Below, piece after piece: positions 23,479 through 34,900 of a stretch of DNA of 64,000 nucleotides. The notes under the pieces are model-generated. The model was not told where the DNA came from, did no database searches, and saw nothing but the letters and a program-made list of their open reading frames with translations. Both the position numbers and the translations under genes were made by a program. This stretch comes from Nitzschia sp. DOCU1 (taxonomy: Eukaryota > Bacillariophyta > Bacillariophyceae > Bacillariales > Bacillariaceae), in contig OX595990.1 in NCBI GenBank assembly GCA_951394045.1, positions 3,464,549-3,528,548 of the forward strand, written 5' to 3'. Numbering within the stretch: the stretch's first letter is position 1; each line of letters opens with the position of its first letter.

Positions 23479-24894
23479 TCACACAATTCCTTGCTCAAGC
23501 ACTGGTTCGCCCCGTAATACTCGATCATAGCTAAATACACTCAAATCCAACGTTTGAAAGGTCCCCGTCGTCAACAATTCGGCTGCCGCTCGTCCCGCGG
23601 CGGGACCATGTTGCAGTCCATGTCCCGAAAAGCCATTGACTAACAATAAATTGGGCACTTGCGGATGAAAATCCAAAATACAATTTTGATCCAACGTATT
23701 GTATTCATACAATCCAGCCCAACTAGACAACAATTTGATATTGCCAAAGGCAGGAACGCGATGATACAATGCGGGCCATATAATATCTTCCCATAATTCA
23801 TAGTCGGCTTGTAATTCGGGAGGAGAAGAAGGATTCCAATGATAATCCGTGTCTTTTGCGGCGGGGGGCGATACGCCGCAAACAAAGGTCCCTGCCCCTG
23901 GCAAACCTTCGGAACGAAAGTAAACTCCTGTTAATGGATCAATCGTCAATGGTGCAATTTGTGGGACTGTGTGTCCTTCTTCTTGATGATCTGCCGAACA
24001 ATGAAAGAAAAACATGCTCCGTTTGCGTGGTCGTACCGGAAAAGGTGCCGTCAAGGGTTCGGCGCCTTCAAGTACTTGTAACAAGTCGTTAGCATAGGCT
24101 CCAGCCGCATTGACCACTTGGTTGACTTGAATCCATTCTTTTTGTTGTGATTTGCAATCTAGCAATTCGACCATTTGAATGGCACCCGTATCCTTGCAAC
24201 GTTGAACATTGGTGGGAGTCGCATGCTTGTAGACAATGCCGGGTGCCGTCGTATTCTTGTTTTTGAAGGCCATGAGCAACGCCCAAGGATCAAACCAGCC
24301 CTCTCCTTTGAGACCCAACGATCCTAATCGTATATCATCAATGTTGAGCCATGGAAACTTGGTAGCAAGTTCTGTTGGCGATAACAAGACAATATCGTCC
24401 TTGTGGTCCTTCAAGATTTCTTGTTGTAATGTGTGATTCTCGTGCAATTGCTGGACTCCCGTTTCATTGGCCGCTAGAAACAAGTATCCATGTTCAACGA
24501 ATTGTACATTGGGTGCATCCTCGTCATGAGTGCGTAACAGTTCGTGAGCTTGTCGTAAAAAGTCTCGACCATAGACGCTCATGGCGATATTTTCACGGAG
24601 TGAGAATTGTTGTCGAATGCCTGCCGCCGAGACAGTGGCCGATGCGGAACGATACGTAGGATCTCGTTCGACAACCCAAATAGTCTTTGGTTCTTGGGTC
24701 TGATGTTGCTGTTGCAGCAATGTCAAATGATAGGCTGTAGAGGAACCGATGGGGCCACCTCCCACAATCAAGGTATCGACGCATGTTGCAACCAAACGAC
24801 GGGTGCTGCTGGCGATGATCCGGCTGGCCCTGTAGGAGGAGGCGATTGATGATGAAAGGAGCTTGTTTCGCGTCATCATCGTCATCATCGTCAT
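23479..24894 (-). CDS. FOXRED1: FAD-dependent oxidoreductase, FOXRED1/DAO family
   Basis: Single exon, 471 residues from the ATG at 24894; the frame upstream opens only with non-ATG codons. The N-terminus is basic and Ser/Ala-rich (NKLLSSSIASSYRASR), as expected for a mitochondrial presequence. A Rossmann dinucleotide fold follows at about residues 43-50 (DTLIVGGGPIGSSTAYHL), and the FAD motif VVERDPTY lies about 40 residues on. SAAGIRQQFSLRENIAMSVYG and the C-terminal GFSGHGLQHGPAAGRAAAELL match the D-amino-acid-oxidase-like family and especially FOXRED1, a factor for mitochondrial complex I assembly. A sarcosine or dimethylglycine oxidase relative is the alternative. Confidence 0.8.
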   Translation of the reverse strand: MTMMTMMTRNKLLSSSIASSYRASRIIASSTRRLVATCVDTLIVGGGPIGSSTAYHLTLLQQQHQTQEPKTIWVVERDPTYRSASATVSAAGIRQQFSLRENIAMSVYGRDFLRQAHELLRTHDEDAPNVQFVEHGYLFLAANETGVQQLHENHTLQQEILKDHKDDIVLLSPTELATKFPWLNIDDIRLGSLGLKGEGWFDPWALLMAFKNKNTTAPGIVYKHATPTNVQRCKDTGAIQMVELLDCKSQQKEWIQVNQVVNAAGAYANDLLQVLEGAEPLTAPFPVRPRKRSMFFFHCSADHQEEGHTVPQIAPLTIDPLTGVYFRSEGLPGAGTFVCGVSPPAAKDTDYHWNPSSPPELQADYELWEDIIWPALYHRVPAFGNIKLLSSWAGLYEYNTLDQNCILDFHPQVPNLLLVNGFSGHGLQHGPAAGRAAAELLTTGTFQTLDLSVFSYDRVLRGEPVLEQGIV

Positions 24895-27048
24895 CGTCGT
24901 CGTTGATACAATAGCATCGCTACGCACTTGTTATAGACAACCTCTCTACTATTACAAAGGCGTCGACGACGACAATGAGCTTCACTAGTGAAGCAGATGA
25001 AACGAGTCGGAGTGAAATTCATGTCGGAATAATGAGAAATGGGTGCCGATGAAGCCAGACTGAAGTCCCGAATCATCTAGTCAGTCATCAAAAATGACCT
25101 TTCGGTCGAAGAAGTCGGTTTAGCTCTTGCCGCACGTATCGTGGGTACTGATAAAAAAGGAAGGCATTGGCGAAGGGGCTATTGATAAAGAACGGTCATT
25201 GCATTTGAGTTACTTAGAGATATCCTTTTAATACATAAAAGAATTCGATGTTCTTTCATGACCGGCCGCCGCGCGCACACACGCACACCTGAAAGAGCCA
25301 TCGCGATCCACACGGTAGTTAGGGGGCCTCTCTAGAGAGCAAGAATGCTGGACGTTCTCGACGATCCATTGCAAACAAAACAATCAAAGGATGAAAATAA
25401 AAAAGACATAATGCAGCAATCAACATGTTTTGAGAGGTTCTCGGAGCGACAGTCCGAAGCTAGCGAGGATAGTGGAAAGAGTTGGCGAACTTGGTGATGA
25501 TGAATGTGGATTACTTTCAGCGAACGTGGAAGCTCATCGTGGGAAACATCACGAAACTGCTCGCAAACCACCACAGAAACTGCTTGGATCTCAGCATTCC
25601 TTCCCACAAATCCATCACTTTTTCACTCAATCGAGGTCACTTTTCTGCGAAAGGAGCAATCTGCGTCGCTCCTTTTTTCATTGTCCCCGTGAACTTCAGG
25701 ACGATGGTGAAGATGACAGTGCTACAGTGGCCACCAGCTGCTGTTTGTCTCCCAGGAAAGTCGGCAGTCCATCAAGTGTGGAAATGACGTCCTCGGGTCC
25801 TCACGGGTAGGACCCGAAAAGCTCCGATGGATAGCACGCCTGGATGTTGTTGTGAAACAATGTCCTGGGGTTCCTACAGCTGGAATCCTAAAAGCTTCCA
25901 TCGGCAGCACGCCGGATCGATCCTCGCTCGTGTTCTGTCTTTTGTTCTTCTCTCTTTCTTTTCAACATATTTCTTTCCGGCAGTGCTACTCACCTTGTTC
26001 TTTTCTCATGTTGCAGGCGTCTGGTGTTGTTCTACAATACCAACATTTTCCAGAGCAACGATCCTGATCGGTGATCTCGACCCCGATTCCGATTCTCCCC
26101 GCACACAAACAGCCTGATCAACGCAACCGGTTTGTGGTTCCGGTTTGAAAACGTCCTCCACTCGCGTTCGTGTCTCGTCGCGGAGAGTTAAGTGTAACCT
26201 GTGCTGGTGCGTGGAGAATTGGAATGGGCTACGCCGTCGAGTGAAGTGGATTGTTGTCTCTACCGGGCGGAGCAGCTGTGGCCCGCCCCCTCCGAAATCG
26301 AACTGCTTTGACGTAGCGGTGGGGCTCAGTACTTTTTTGTGTGAGAACACAAAAACGAAGCCAAAAGTTCGATGAATAGATAGATGATAAATCTAGTTGC
26401 GTTGTAGTAATGGCGTTTTCCGCCAGGACTAGCTCGTCAAGAAATAGTTGCGTCATTGATCGTGCTGGCTATGAGAAGTAGCTAGCTGGGTTGCATCGTC
26501 TCTCGCACGATACATAACATATTATTGCTCCGAACAAAATACGTTCTAGTCCTACTATTATTTCAAATCGGTTCTTGGCGACGCTTCCCTTTTGCGTATC
26601 ATATTTTCCTTCGCAAACAGTGGTCCCGCACTCTTGTGCTTGAATTGGTGATGATCATTCTCGTCTTCTTCAGCAGGCTCAGCTTATTTGCCTTGGCGTC
26701 ATCGTCATACTTTGGATCGCTACCGATTGGGTGCCGAAAGGCCACGGGTAAGAACGAATCTTACTGATAGGTAGCTTCGATGACTTCAATGCCTTCTTGT
26801 ATACGCGTCGCAGGAACAGCTTGCCATGCCCAAGAAATAAAGGACCACAACCAGGACGACAAACTTCAGCCACTTTTCTTTTCCAGTCCCTGATAGGCCA
26901 ATGCTTTGGCGCGTCGTCCATAACGGTTGGTGGTAGTACCACGGTGATTGGACGATTGGGCGTTCCCGGCCGCTGTGATAACAGCGAGTGCCACCTGATC
27001 GCTTTCCATTGAAAGGGATCTGGATCATTTTCTCTTTGTTCCAGTGTA
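24895..27048. other. Gene-poor stretch, nothing identified
   Basis: Overlapping short frames on both strands, none with a recognised motif. A partial direct repeat is visible at about 25,818-25,842 and 25,891-25,915 (AAAAGCTCCGATGG against AAAAGCTTCCATCGG, each followed by AGCACGCC). It may contain exons of an unrecognised gene. Confidence 0.4.
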
Positions 27049-28346
27049 TCATGTAGAACTTGTTGTTACCCCGACGCGCTTCTTGATGCGCGGCCAATAA
27101 AAATGATCTGCCAAACTCGAAGGGCTGGTTCGTCCATGTTCCCTTCCAATACATAGCAACGGAGTTGAATCACCGAGAGCCATTCCTTGTGCGGCATCAA
27201 AACTTGCCAAGCAGGCTTGCTCGAATTCATCACAGGCGGCCGGCAAAGGATGCCTCAAAGGCAATCTAGGCGTCGACGACACGGGGACTCCCATCGTATC
27301 GCATGGCAACCTCCTAGAGCAGTTTCGCATCGAAGTATTAGCTTCATGTCCGGCGGCGTACATCGAAGGCCATTGCTGTCTTGTCCTCGTACAAACTGCC
27401 CTTTGTAATTATTTCTGAGAAGGGGGTATTGGAAACCTGATCTTCAATGGCAAAGGGAGTAATTTGAAGTTCATCACCGATCGCCTTCGATATTCTTTCG
27501 TTTCTAAATTCGTCCCACCGTCGAGCAATTCATGGATGGCTTGTATCTCTCAAGTTCCGTATTCCTCACGAGTTCCTCGTCTATTGGGTTTGACCCGACA
27601 AGCCCGTCCATGGACCGACCCAGCCAATGAGACCACCCGCACCCCGTCGGGCGAGAACCACATAAAGTCAAAGACATCAAAATACGAAAAGCCCATGTTA
27701 TTGAACCACCTGTTGGTGTAACCACATGTCCACCAAAGCGAGTCGCAGAAATTTTCGTCTTTGAAAGTTGGTGCATCATGACGATCAATTGAGGAATAGT
27801 GGAATCAAATCCACTCGCCACATCTAAGTCCTGCCGATCAAAATGGGGTTTCGTAGCGTAGAATTGAGAATCCGTTCCATACCCTCTCGTCGAATCATGT
27901 ACGCACGTGCAATGGTGAGTTGCCAGGTCATGAAATACTCCAATAGAATCGCACCTTGCTTTATTACAGCTCGATTGTTTGTTGCAAAGGTGCTTGTTGT
28001 GGGGAGGTGTTCCAACATACCCGATAACCACAAAGTATCAAGAAACACAAGCACCACGTCATGACAATGCTGATAGACCTGCAGAATGGCTTGTAAATGC
28101 GATGGTACGCAGACGGTTTCCGGATATTCATAACTATTCTTGGGGTGTTTTGAGTCAAGACGGTTTGCCATTTTGATGATCTTGTAATTGAAAGTCATGA
28201 TCGATCATACTCAGGACCAACTTTGTCGACGAGTTCTTCCACAAGGCCTTGGTTTGATGATCGACATTGCTGGCAGCCGATCTTCTTCGATAAGCTTGTT
28301 CGAGTAGGGTTACATAATTTTTTGTACACAGCTTCAAAAGTTTCAA
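27049..28346 (-). pseudogene. Decayed coding-like region of unknown family
   Basis: Several minus-strand frames of 60-175 codons overlap and continue one another with shifts (28346-28155, 28198-27824, 28031-27504, 27363-27049). Around 27,820-27,850 two frames read through the same stretch as RNPILIGRT and KPHFDRQDLDVASGF, which suggests an indel. I do not recognise the family. Protein-like composition includes FLDTLWLSGM and GGHVVTPTGG. The 5' end lies inside a dispersed repeat shared with 41.7 kb, so the whole may be remnant mobile DNA. Confidence 0.3.
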
Positions 28347-28410
28347 GGGACTCCTCTTCCTTTCATTCGATTTTCATGATCATGATCCTATCGTCGTTGT
28401 CATCTAAAAG
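28165..28410. repeat. Dispersed repeat, copy 1
   Basis: Shares about 85 identical bases with 41,733-41,817 (from TTTTGATGATCTTGTAATTG through AAGGCCTTGGTTTGATGAT). After a different insert in each copy, it shares a further roughly 70 bases with 42,110-42,192 (CAGCTTCAAAAGTTT ... TCATTCGATTTTCAT). Copy 2 carries about 280 extra bases between the two conserved parts. Confidence 0.75.
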
Positions 28411-28544
28411 TAGTTGTGAATGATAGCCGATGTCACGTCCGCCTCTCTTCGTTCATGTCACGCCCGGAAATTTTTGTTATCTCGCCAACTTGCCGCTAAA
28501 ATTGTGATGCTCCCGCGAAATCCCCCCTTTGATCTCGGAGATGA

Positions 28545-29246
28545 CTTGCCGAGCTCACCATACCGCCCCGCATACTGCAAAGCCAGGACGGAATCACTAC
28601 TGATAACAACTGCTTTATCGAAGGTGACTTCACCGTCTGTCCGGCTCAAGCCGATTTTGAGTTCTTCGGCGTAGTCAAGCGTTTGACCGCCAGTTTGAAG
28701 TGCCCCTTTGATGCTGTGGCACAGTCCAACTTTCGTTAGGCCACTCAAAAGGGACTTTGTGAATTTGATGCCACAATTCTGGATATGAACCAGACAGACG
28801 CAAGTCCAGAGGCTTTGGTATGCGAGTGCTTCATCTGCCCCGATTCGGCAAACCAGTTTGGTGTTGCTTGCACCTGCGAATCTGCCATTTCGGGACCTTG
28901 CTACACTTTCAAGTGCGCGGGTGTTTGCAATGGAAACATGAACTTTATTTCGGATGGGACCAAGGCGCCTACTGCTGCCCCCGTCGTTGCTGGTACAGAT
29001 GTGCCGGCCGCCGATGACACGCAATCTCCCATGGATACCCCCAGCACTTCGACGCCTACCGCAGCCACTACCACTAGTACTCCCGAAGAACCCGCATCAA
29101 CAACACCGACGGCCTCGCCGGGTAATACCAAGCCTACTGTCGCCTCTCCTCCGACTGCCGGAGAGACCGCTGGAGGCAGCTCCTCGGCCGCGACGAAAAC
29201 GACGGCCCTGCTTGTTATTTCTGCTTTGATTTTATTGTGGTGGTAG
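28545..29246 (+). pseudogene. Cys-rich surface protein with Ser/Thr/Pro stalk, interrupted by an in-frame stop
   Basis: One frame is open from 28,545 to the TGA at 29,244-29,246 except for a TAG at 28,737-28,739. The part before the stop (DNNCFIEGDFTVCP, KCPFDAVAQSNF) and after it (CECFICPDSANQFGVACTCE, CAGVCNGN) looks like one Cys-rich extracellular domain. A Thr/Ser/Pro/Ala-rich stalk and a C-terminal hydrophobic tail (TTALLVISALILLWW) follow, as in GPI-anchored proteins. No convincing start or signal peptide remains upstream. From the ATG at 28,785 a 153-residue product is possible. Either a damaged gene or one whose 5' exons I cannot place. Confidence 0.5.
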
Positions 29247-29737
29247 AACTTGGATGCATGTATTCGGAGCATCGAAAATGCTTGGATTATGTGCCGTAGA
29301 ATCCTATCATAGATTGACTAGATACATTCATTTCGCTGAGACTACTAGTAGCCCCCGTCACGTCGCCCGTCTTGAAGACGGTTGTCAGAGAAAAGAAGGC
29401 CACAAACCGCGACACAAGCTCAAGTTATGAATAGCGGAAATCATGACCCATTCAGCAGCAGAGAAGCAAATTTAGATGCATGGTATCTTCGTGCAGCAAC
29501 GGTCCGCTAGATGATTTCAACAGAAGCGAGATGCACGTCGTGGGCAATCCTTCGGCTGCAGCCGTCCTCAAAAGACTCCTCCCAAGTTTGAAGAGAAAAG
29601 TGATGAACGATGATCGATGCGTAATCGATTGCATGTGTAAAAACGTAGCCAGAAGTGAGAAGCGTGCCGATGCGTCCGTTGGGGACCAGTTGGGGCTGGA
29701 GTGCGCAGTATTGTCCTACCAGGTATTCTTAATAAAC
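29247..29737. other. Spacer into which the retrotransposon inserted
   Basis: A 100-codon plus-strand frame begins at 29,480 and runs into the 5' LTR. Rejoined across the insertion it would stop within two codons. It has no known motif. Confidence 0.4.
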
Positions 29738-29742
29738 GAAGA

Positions 29743-29896
29743 CGTTATTTCCCCGAAGGAGTGGCATGGTTTAGTCTAGTTAGTCAAGCCGGGTGTTCGT
29801 ATCCCGCGCGGTAATGCCATAATATTTTGTTGTGATGACTTTTATTACTCTTGTTACGTTTTGAGTGGCTCCGAGTCACTCAGTCGATGATTTCTC
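29743..29896 (+). repeat. 5' LTR
   Basis: Starts CGTTATTTCCCCG and ends GATGATTTCTC. The ends are not the usual TG...CA. If the final G is counted, the LTR is 155 bp and the target duplication 4 bp (AAGA). Contains a tRNA-like segment at 29,762-29,819. Confidence 0.9.
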
Positions 29897-29912
29897 GGTT
29901 TATCAGACCCAG
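29897..29912 (+). promoter_or_regulatory. Probable primer binding site for minus-strand DNA synthesis
   Basis: The bases directly after the 5' LTR, GGTTTATCAGACCCAG, resemble the TGGTATCAGAGC-type site of copia elements primed by an initiator-Met tRNA. The match is partial. Confidence 0.4.
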
Positions 29913-30488
29913 TTTGCTAACTACAACACCTGGGGAGGTGTCGACAATACCTGGCTCTTCGATTGATGAAGGGAGAGTCGGCGAAAGAGCAAAAGAAAGA
30001 GGCTCATGGTCGTCAACCATGTTTCGTGTCGAGCATCGCGAAACGACGATTCAGCTGGCGTTGCTCACTTCGGGCGCGCGCAGCCATCTCGCCACACGGG
30101 TGGACGCACCCACAACCGCACCATGCTCGGTGCGCTGCAGCACGGGCTTCTCCGGCATAATGCATGGCAATAAAGGTCTTGAAAACGGAGAAACCCATAT
30201 AAATAAAATTGACCACGTCAGACGGAGCATATGTCTCCGCCTTGATGGGCATATACAAATGACGACGTGTCACCTCATTTCTCACCCCTTTAGCCCAATC
30301 AGATGTGTTGAACATGAAAAGGAAATTCCAAGAGGATGTGCTGCTTTCCAATGCAAATGGCCTGCATCTCGGCTCGATGTTTTCGGACGCTTTCGACGCG
30401 TCTCGGAATTGATGTTTTGTGTTCCCTCACACCGAGACTTTTGTTTTCGTGACAACTTGTTGTGTTATCCTGCTTCTTTACTGTTACT

Positions 30489-31955
30489 ATGGCTGCTGCT
30501 GCTGTTGACCCTGCTGTGCAGGAATTTGCTGGCTACCTTGGCGACGTCCTTGCTTTTGATCCTGAGATCGTTGAGGCATTGCTCTGGCAAGGTTACTCAA
30601 AGTTTGACGACGTGAAAAGTATCGTTGATGAGGATGAGTTGGATTCTTTGTTCTCCGCCATCCGCCGTCCTGGCGGTACTATACTCAACAACAATAACGA
30701 GGAGATTAACAACCCCGGTACCTTTATGGGGACCAACCAGCAGAAACGCTTCCGTCAGTTGGTCTATTATATGCGTTACATGGAGACGATCCAGAGGGAT
30801 TTTGTCGTTGCCGAGGCTTCGCTTGGTCGTTTGACCAGATTGTGGAAGTTTAAGGTCGACCTGGATAGGATTAAGAAAGACGGCAACCCCTCTCTACCGG
30901 AGAAGTTTACTACGGCTAAAAAGTCGAGGGAGACGATTGAGGACATCGATTCTTGGATTGGTTCCTCCTATGGAATCGAGGGGACTCCTTTGGAGTATAT
31001 CGTCCGTCCCGAAGTCCAGCTGCCTGCCACCGATCCCGGGTTCGGAAATCCTACCTTTCGTTCCGAGTTGATTCGTCGTGCTCACCACACGGGAGACACT
31101 TTCCAGATCGACAATGAAACGGTTTTCAATCTCATGCGGCATGTTACTCACGGCACCGATGCGTGGGCATTTGTTAAGCAGTTCGACCGCACCAAAGACG
31201 GACGGTCCGCCTACTTGTCGTTCAAGGCGCAGTATGCTGGTGCCTCTCATATCAGTCAAGTGAAGAATAAGGCGGAGAATACTCTCAACACCATCTTCTG
31301 GAATGGCAAGGCGCGGAATTTCCAATGGGATGGCTTCATTGCGCGTCACAGGAGTGCCTTTGCCGACCTGGAGGCTTACGGAGAAGGCCGTACAGATGAG
31401 GCTAAGGTGCGCAGTTTGCTCTCACGTATCACTGACGAGCGTCTTGCTGTTGCAAAGGGAGTTGTTTTCTCGAATGCGGCTCTTTTGACGAATTACCAGC
31501 AGGCCATTGATTATCTCGGAGGCCAGCTTGATGCGGCTGAGAGTATGGTAAAATCAGCACTACCGAGGAATATTTCGAGCACCACCAGCTCGGGCGGCGA
31601 CGGACGAGGTGGACGAGGTCGCGGTGGAAGAGGCCGCGGACGAGGTTTTGGAAGAGGTGGTGGTAGAGGCGGTCGAGGCCGAGGACGTGGAGGTGGCGGC
31701 GGAGGAAGATTTTCCGAATCAGGTCACCTACTCAATAATGGCTCGTACCCCTTTGCTATCTGGAATACTTTCACAAAGGAGGAGAAGGATTATGTTATGG
31801 ATCTAAAGCGCAAGTCGGGAAACCGCAACGTGTCGAGTACTAAGTCGGAGGAAACGCCGACGACCGTGTCTACGCGCGCCCAGAGTGAGACATCATCAAT
31901 GAGCGTCGACAACAGTCATGTTGCCGCTTCTATGACTCGACGAAAGAAGGATTGA
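30489..31955 (+). CDS. gag: Retrotransposon Gag
   Basis: Frame open from 30,462. The ATG at 30,489 (MAAAAVDPAVQEFAGYLGD) is the likely start because the first one adds a hydrophobic leader foreign to Gag; this gives 488 residues. There is no CCHC zinc knuckle. Instead an RGG-type basic region (about 31,590-31,710, repeats of GRGG and RGRG) probably binds RNA. It ends at UGA 31,953-31,955, and the very next codons continue in the same frame into the protease. Confidence 0.85.
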   Translation: MAAAAVDPAVQEFAGYLGDVLAFDPEIVEALLWQGYSKFDDVKSIVDEDELDSLFSAIRRPGGTILNNNNEEINNPGTFMGTNQQKRFRQLVYYMRYMETIQRDFVVAEASLGRLTRLWKFKVDLDRIKKDGNPSLPEKFTTAKKSRETIEDIDSWIGSSYGIEGTPLEYIVRPEVQLPATDPGFGNPTFRSELIRRAHHTGDTFQIDNETVFNLMRHVTHGTDAWAFVKQFDRTKDGRSAYLSFKAQYAGASHISQVKNKAENTLNTIFWNGKARNFQWDGFIARHRSAFADLEAYGEGRTDEAKVRSLLSRITDERLAVAKGVVFSNAALLTNYQQAIDYLGGQLDAAESMVKSALPRNISSTTSSGGDGRGGRGRGGRGRGRGFGRGGGRGGRGRGRGGGGGGRFSESGHLLNNGSYPFAIWNTFTKEEKDYVMDLKRKSGNRNVSSTKSEETPTTVSTRAQSETSSMSVDNSHVAASMTRRKKD

Positions 31956-34900
31956 TGCCGTGGCATTTCCTGGCTACGGCGGGTTGTTGCTTCTTATTCA
32001 TCTCACACCACTGTTTCACGCTGCGAACTGGATTCGCACGCCGACACATGCGCGTTCTCTCTCGAACATTGTTTTGTCCTCCACACCTACAACACCAACA
32101 TCAACGTTAGTGGCTTTCATGACAGTATGGAGCCAATCAGAAATGTTACCGAGGCCCTCGTGGCCGTGGCGTATGATTGCCCGGTAACTATGCACACTTA
32201 CATTCTTCTTTTTGACCATGCACTCGTTTTGCCTAATATGTCTTGTCATTTGTTGTGTCCCGACCAACTGAGGGAAAACCAAATTGTTGTAAATGACGTG
32301 GCTTTGCAACGAATCCCACCGGATAAACGTGCAGCCACTGATCACAGTATTTTGGACCCCAAGAGCGGTCTACACATCCCACTACAATACGACAAACCAT
32401 TTTCATATTTTCATGTCAGGAAGCCGACTCGTGCCGAGGCTACTGATCCCATCAACTACATTCATGTCCGTATGACCAGCGAGTTGGAATGGAGGCCATC
32501 AGATTCAAACTCGAATCTCGTGGAAGAGCATCTTCGGCGACAAGTCGGTGGCGATTCATATTTCAATACGATCTCGGCTACAAATACCACCCAATTGTTT
32601 TCTCTTTCTTCTCTTCTACAGGCCGACGAACGTATCTGCTCTGCATTTCACAACCTTGCTCTTGCCACCGCTTTAGGGGACAGGGTGATGACTACGCTTT
32701 CTGCGATGAAAACGGCAGCAAGATCTACGCTTGTGACTGCTGACCAGTTAGCGCAACGATGGCGTATTAGCCTGGAAGCAGCGCAACGAACTTTGACAAA
32801 GACAACACAACGAGCTGTCAGAGATTGGAGCCGTGTTTCAGGGGACCGATTATTTCGGCCAACAGAGTATGCGCTACGATACAGGAGGCTACGAAGCAAA
32901 TTGTTCGTTGACGTGAAATTTGGCCCCACAAAGTCACTCGAGGGCAACACTTGTATGGCGGTCTACTCGACGCCATTCCAGTGGGTAGCTGGTTTTCCGC
33001 TTCCGAGGGAATCTGAAGTCCATACTACTTTGGACAAGGTCTTTCGCACTGTTGGGTTCCCGGAATCCATTGTTCCTGACTCTGCTCTCTCTCTCACCAA
33101 AGGCGAGTTTTTGAAACGATGCCAACGCGCTCAAGTACCAATTCTGCCAGTGGAACCGTACCGGCACAATCAATCTCAAGCCGAAAACGCAATTCGTGAG
33201 GTCAGTCGGCTGTATGAGCGGACAATGTTGGCCCGCAATGTTCCTGCCTGTCTCTGGGACCGTTGCTACGCAACGTGTGCCGAACAACGAAGTCACACTG
33301 CTCTAGGTCACCCTGAGCAGAACGGTGAATGCGCAGCAACGATAGCTGCAGGGGACACGGCGGATATTTCACATCTTATTAACTTTGGTTTTTACGATTG
33401 GTGCTGGGCTCGATCACCACGAGAATCAAGCCAACCGCAGAAACAATTGTGTCGTTGGCTTGGACCAAGTTTCGATGTTCCGGATGTGCTCTGTCAAGCT
33501 GTTCTCACCTCGAACGGTAGCATTTTGCACCGTTCTTCTGTTATTCCACTCTCACAGGACGAGCACCAGAACGAGGATATCAAGCGGATGAAGCAAGATT
33601 TCACCGACAAACTTGCCGCAAAGCTAGGCGAGCGAATAAAAGGGATCGACTTGAAGCCAGACGATGGCGATAAAAGATTTATCAGGGCGGAAGATAATGT
33701 ACCGGCTTTTGTTCCCTACGAGGACGATGAAGCAAACGAGGTAGATGAGCAGGATAAGGAGTTCGTCCCGCCTCCCTTTGATGAAGAAGAGAAGCCGCTC
33801 GAGTATGATCATTATGTATCAACAAAGATACGAAAGGCGACAGGGGACGGTAATAATGTTTTGACAGGCGTCGTTCGTGGACGCAAAAGAGACTCAAATG
33901 GAAACTTTATCGGGCATTTTCACGAGAATCCGCTGCTGGATACAGCCCAATACGAAGTTGTTTGGGCGAATGGGGATGTTGAATGCGTTACAGCTAACCA
34001 TATTGTGGAATCTATCATGGCGTCTGTTGACGAAGAAGGATACACAATTGCCTTTGTGAAGGAGTTTGTTGATCACAGGTGCGACGGTACAGCTCTGAAG
34101 GCTGACGATGGCTTCATTGAACGCGGAGGCCAGAGGATCCCAAAGCGCACTACAAAAGGCTGGAGTATCTGTGCCGAATTGAACGATGGGAGTACAACGT
34201 GGATTCCTCTGAGAGACGCGAAGGAAGCTTACCCAGTCCAAGTTGCCGAATATGCTGTTGCGAATAAACTTGTCTCGGAACCAGCGTTTGCTTGGTGGGT
34301 TCCTTTCACTCTGAGGAAAAGGGACAGTGTCCTGAAAGCGGTAAAACGTCGTGCCGTACGAAGGAAGAATGAGAAATTTGGAATTGAGGTTCCTGGGCCA
34401 ATGGATGTTGCCCGTGCACTCGAGATTGACCGCGAGACAGGAACTCAACATTGGGCTAACGCGATGGCGAAGGAAGTCAAGACGGTCATCCCTGCATTGA
34501 AAGTTTTGGATTCGGAAGAGAAGGTTCCTGTTGGCTCGCAACTCATTGACCTGATGGTTGTCTTTGATGTCAAAATGGACCTGACTCGCAAAGCAAGGAT
34601 CTGTGCGAGAGGGGACCAAACCGAGCCGCCGTCTTCGGTTACATATGCAAGCGTGGTTACAAGGGAAAGTATTCGTCTCGCTTTCTTGCTTGCGTCTTTG
34701 AATAATTTGTCTGTTCTTTCTGCCGATATTGCAGGTGCTTATTTGAATGCACCGTGTGCTGAAAGGGTTCATACGATTCTTGGACCTGAGTTCGGCGCGT
34801 TACAGGGCAAGACCGCGGTGATAGTGAAGGCACTCTACGGTTTGAAATCTGCCGGATTTTCATGGAGAAGCTACTGTGCCAAGACCCTCCGGGAGGAATT

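Noticed and set aside
21453..24894. A CBASS-like or cGAS-STING gene cluster around the STING-like gene
   Set aside because: Neighbours are a nucleoporin and a mitochondrial oxidoreductase. No nucleotidyltransferase, TIR or nuclease was recognised in the window.
28458..29024. 188-codon minus-strand frame overlapping the Cys-rich surface protein
   Set aside because: No motif. The plus strand shows an extracellular-type Cys pattern, a Ser/Thr/Pro stalk and a hydrophobic tail.
29762..29819. A genuine tRNA gene
   Set aside because: Only 58 bases, no clear anticodon arm, and it occurs in both LTRs, so it is part of the element.
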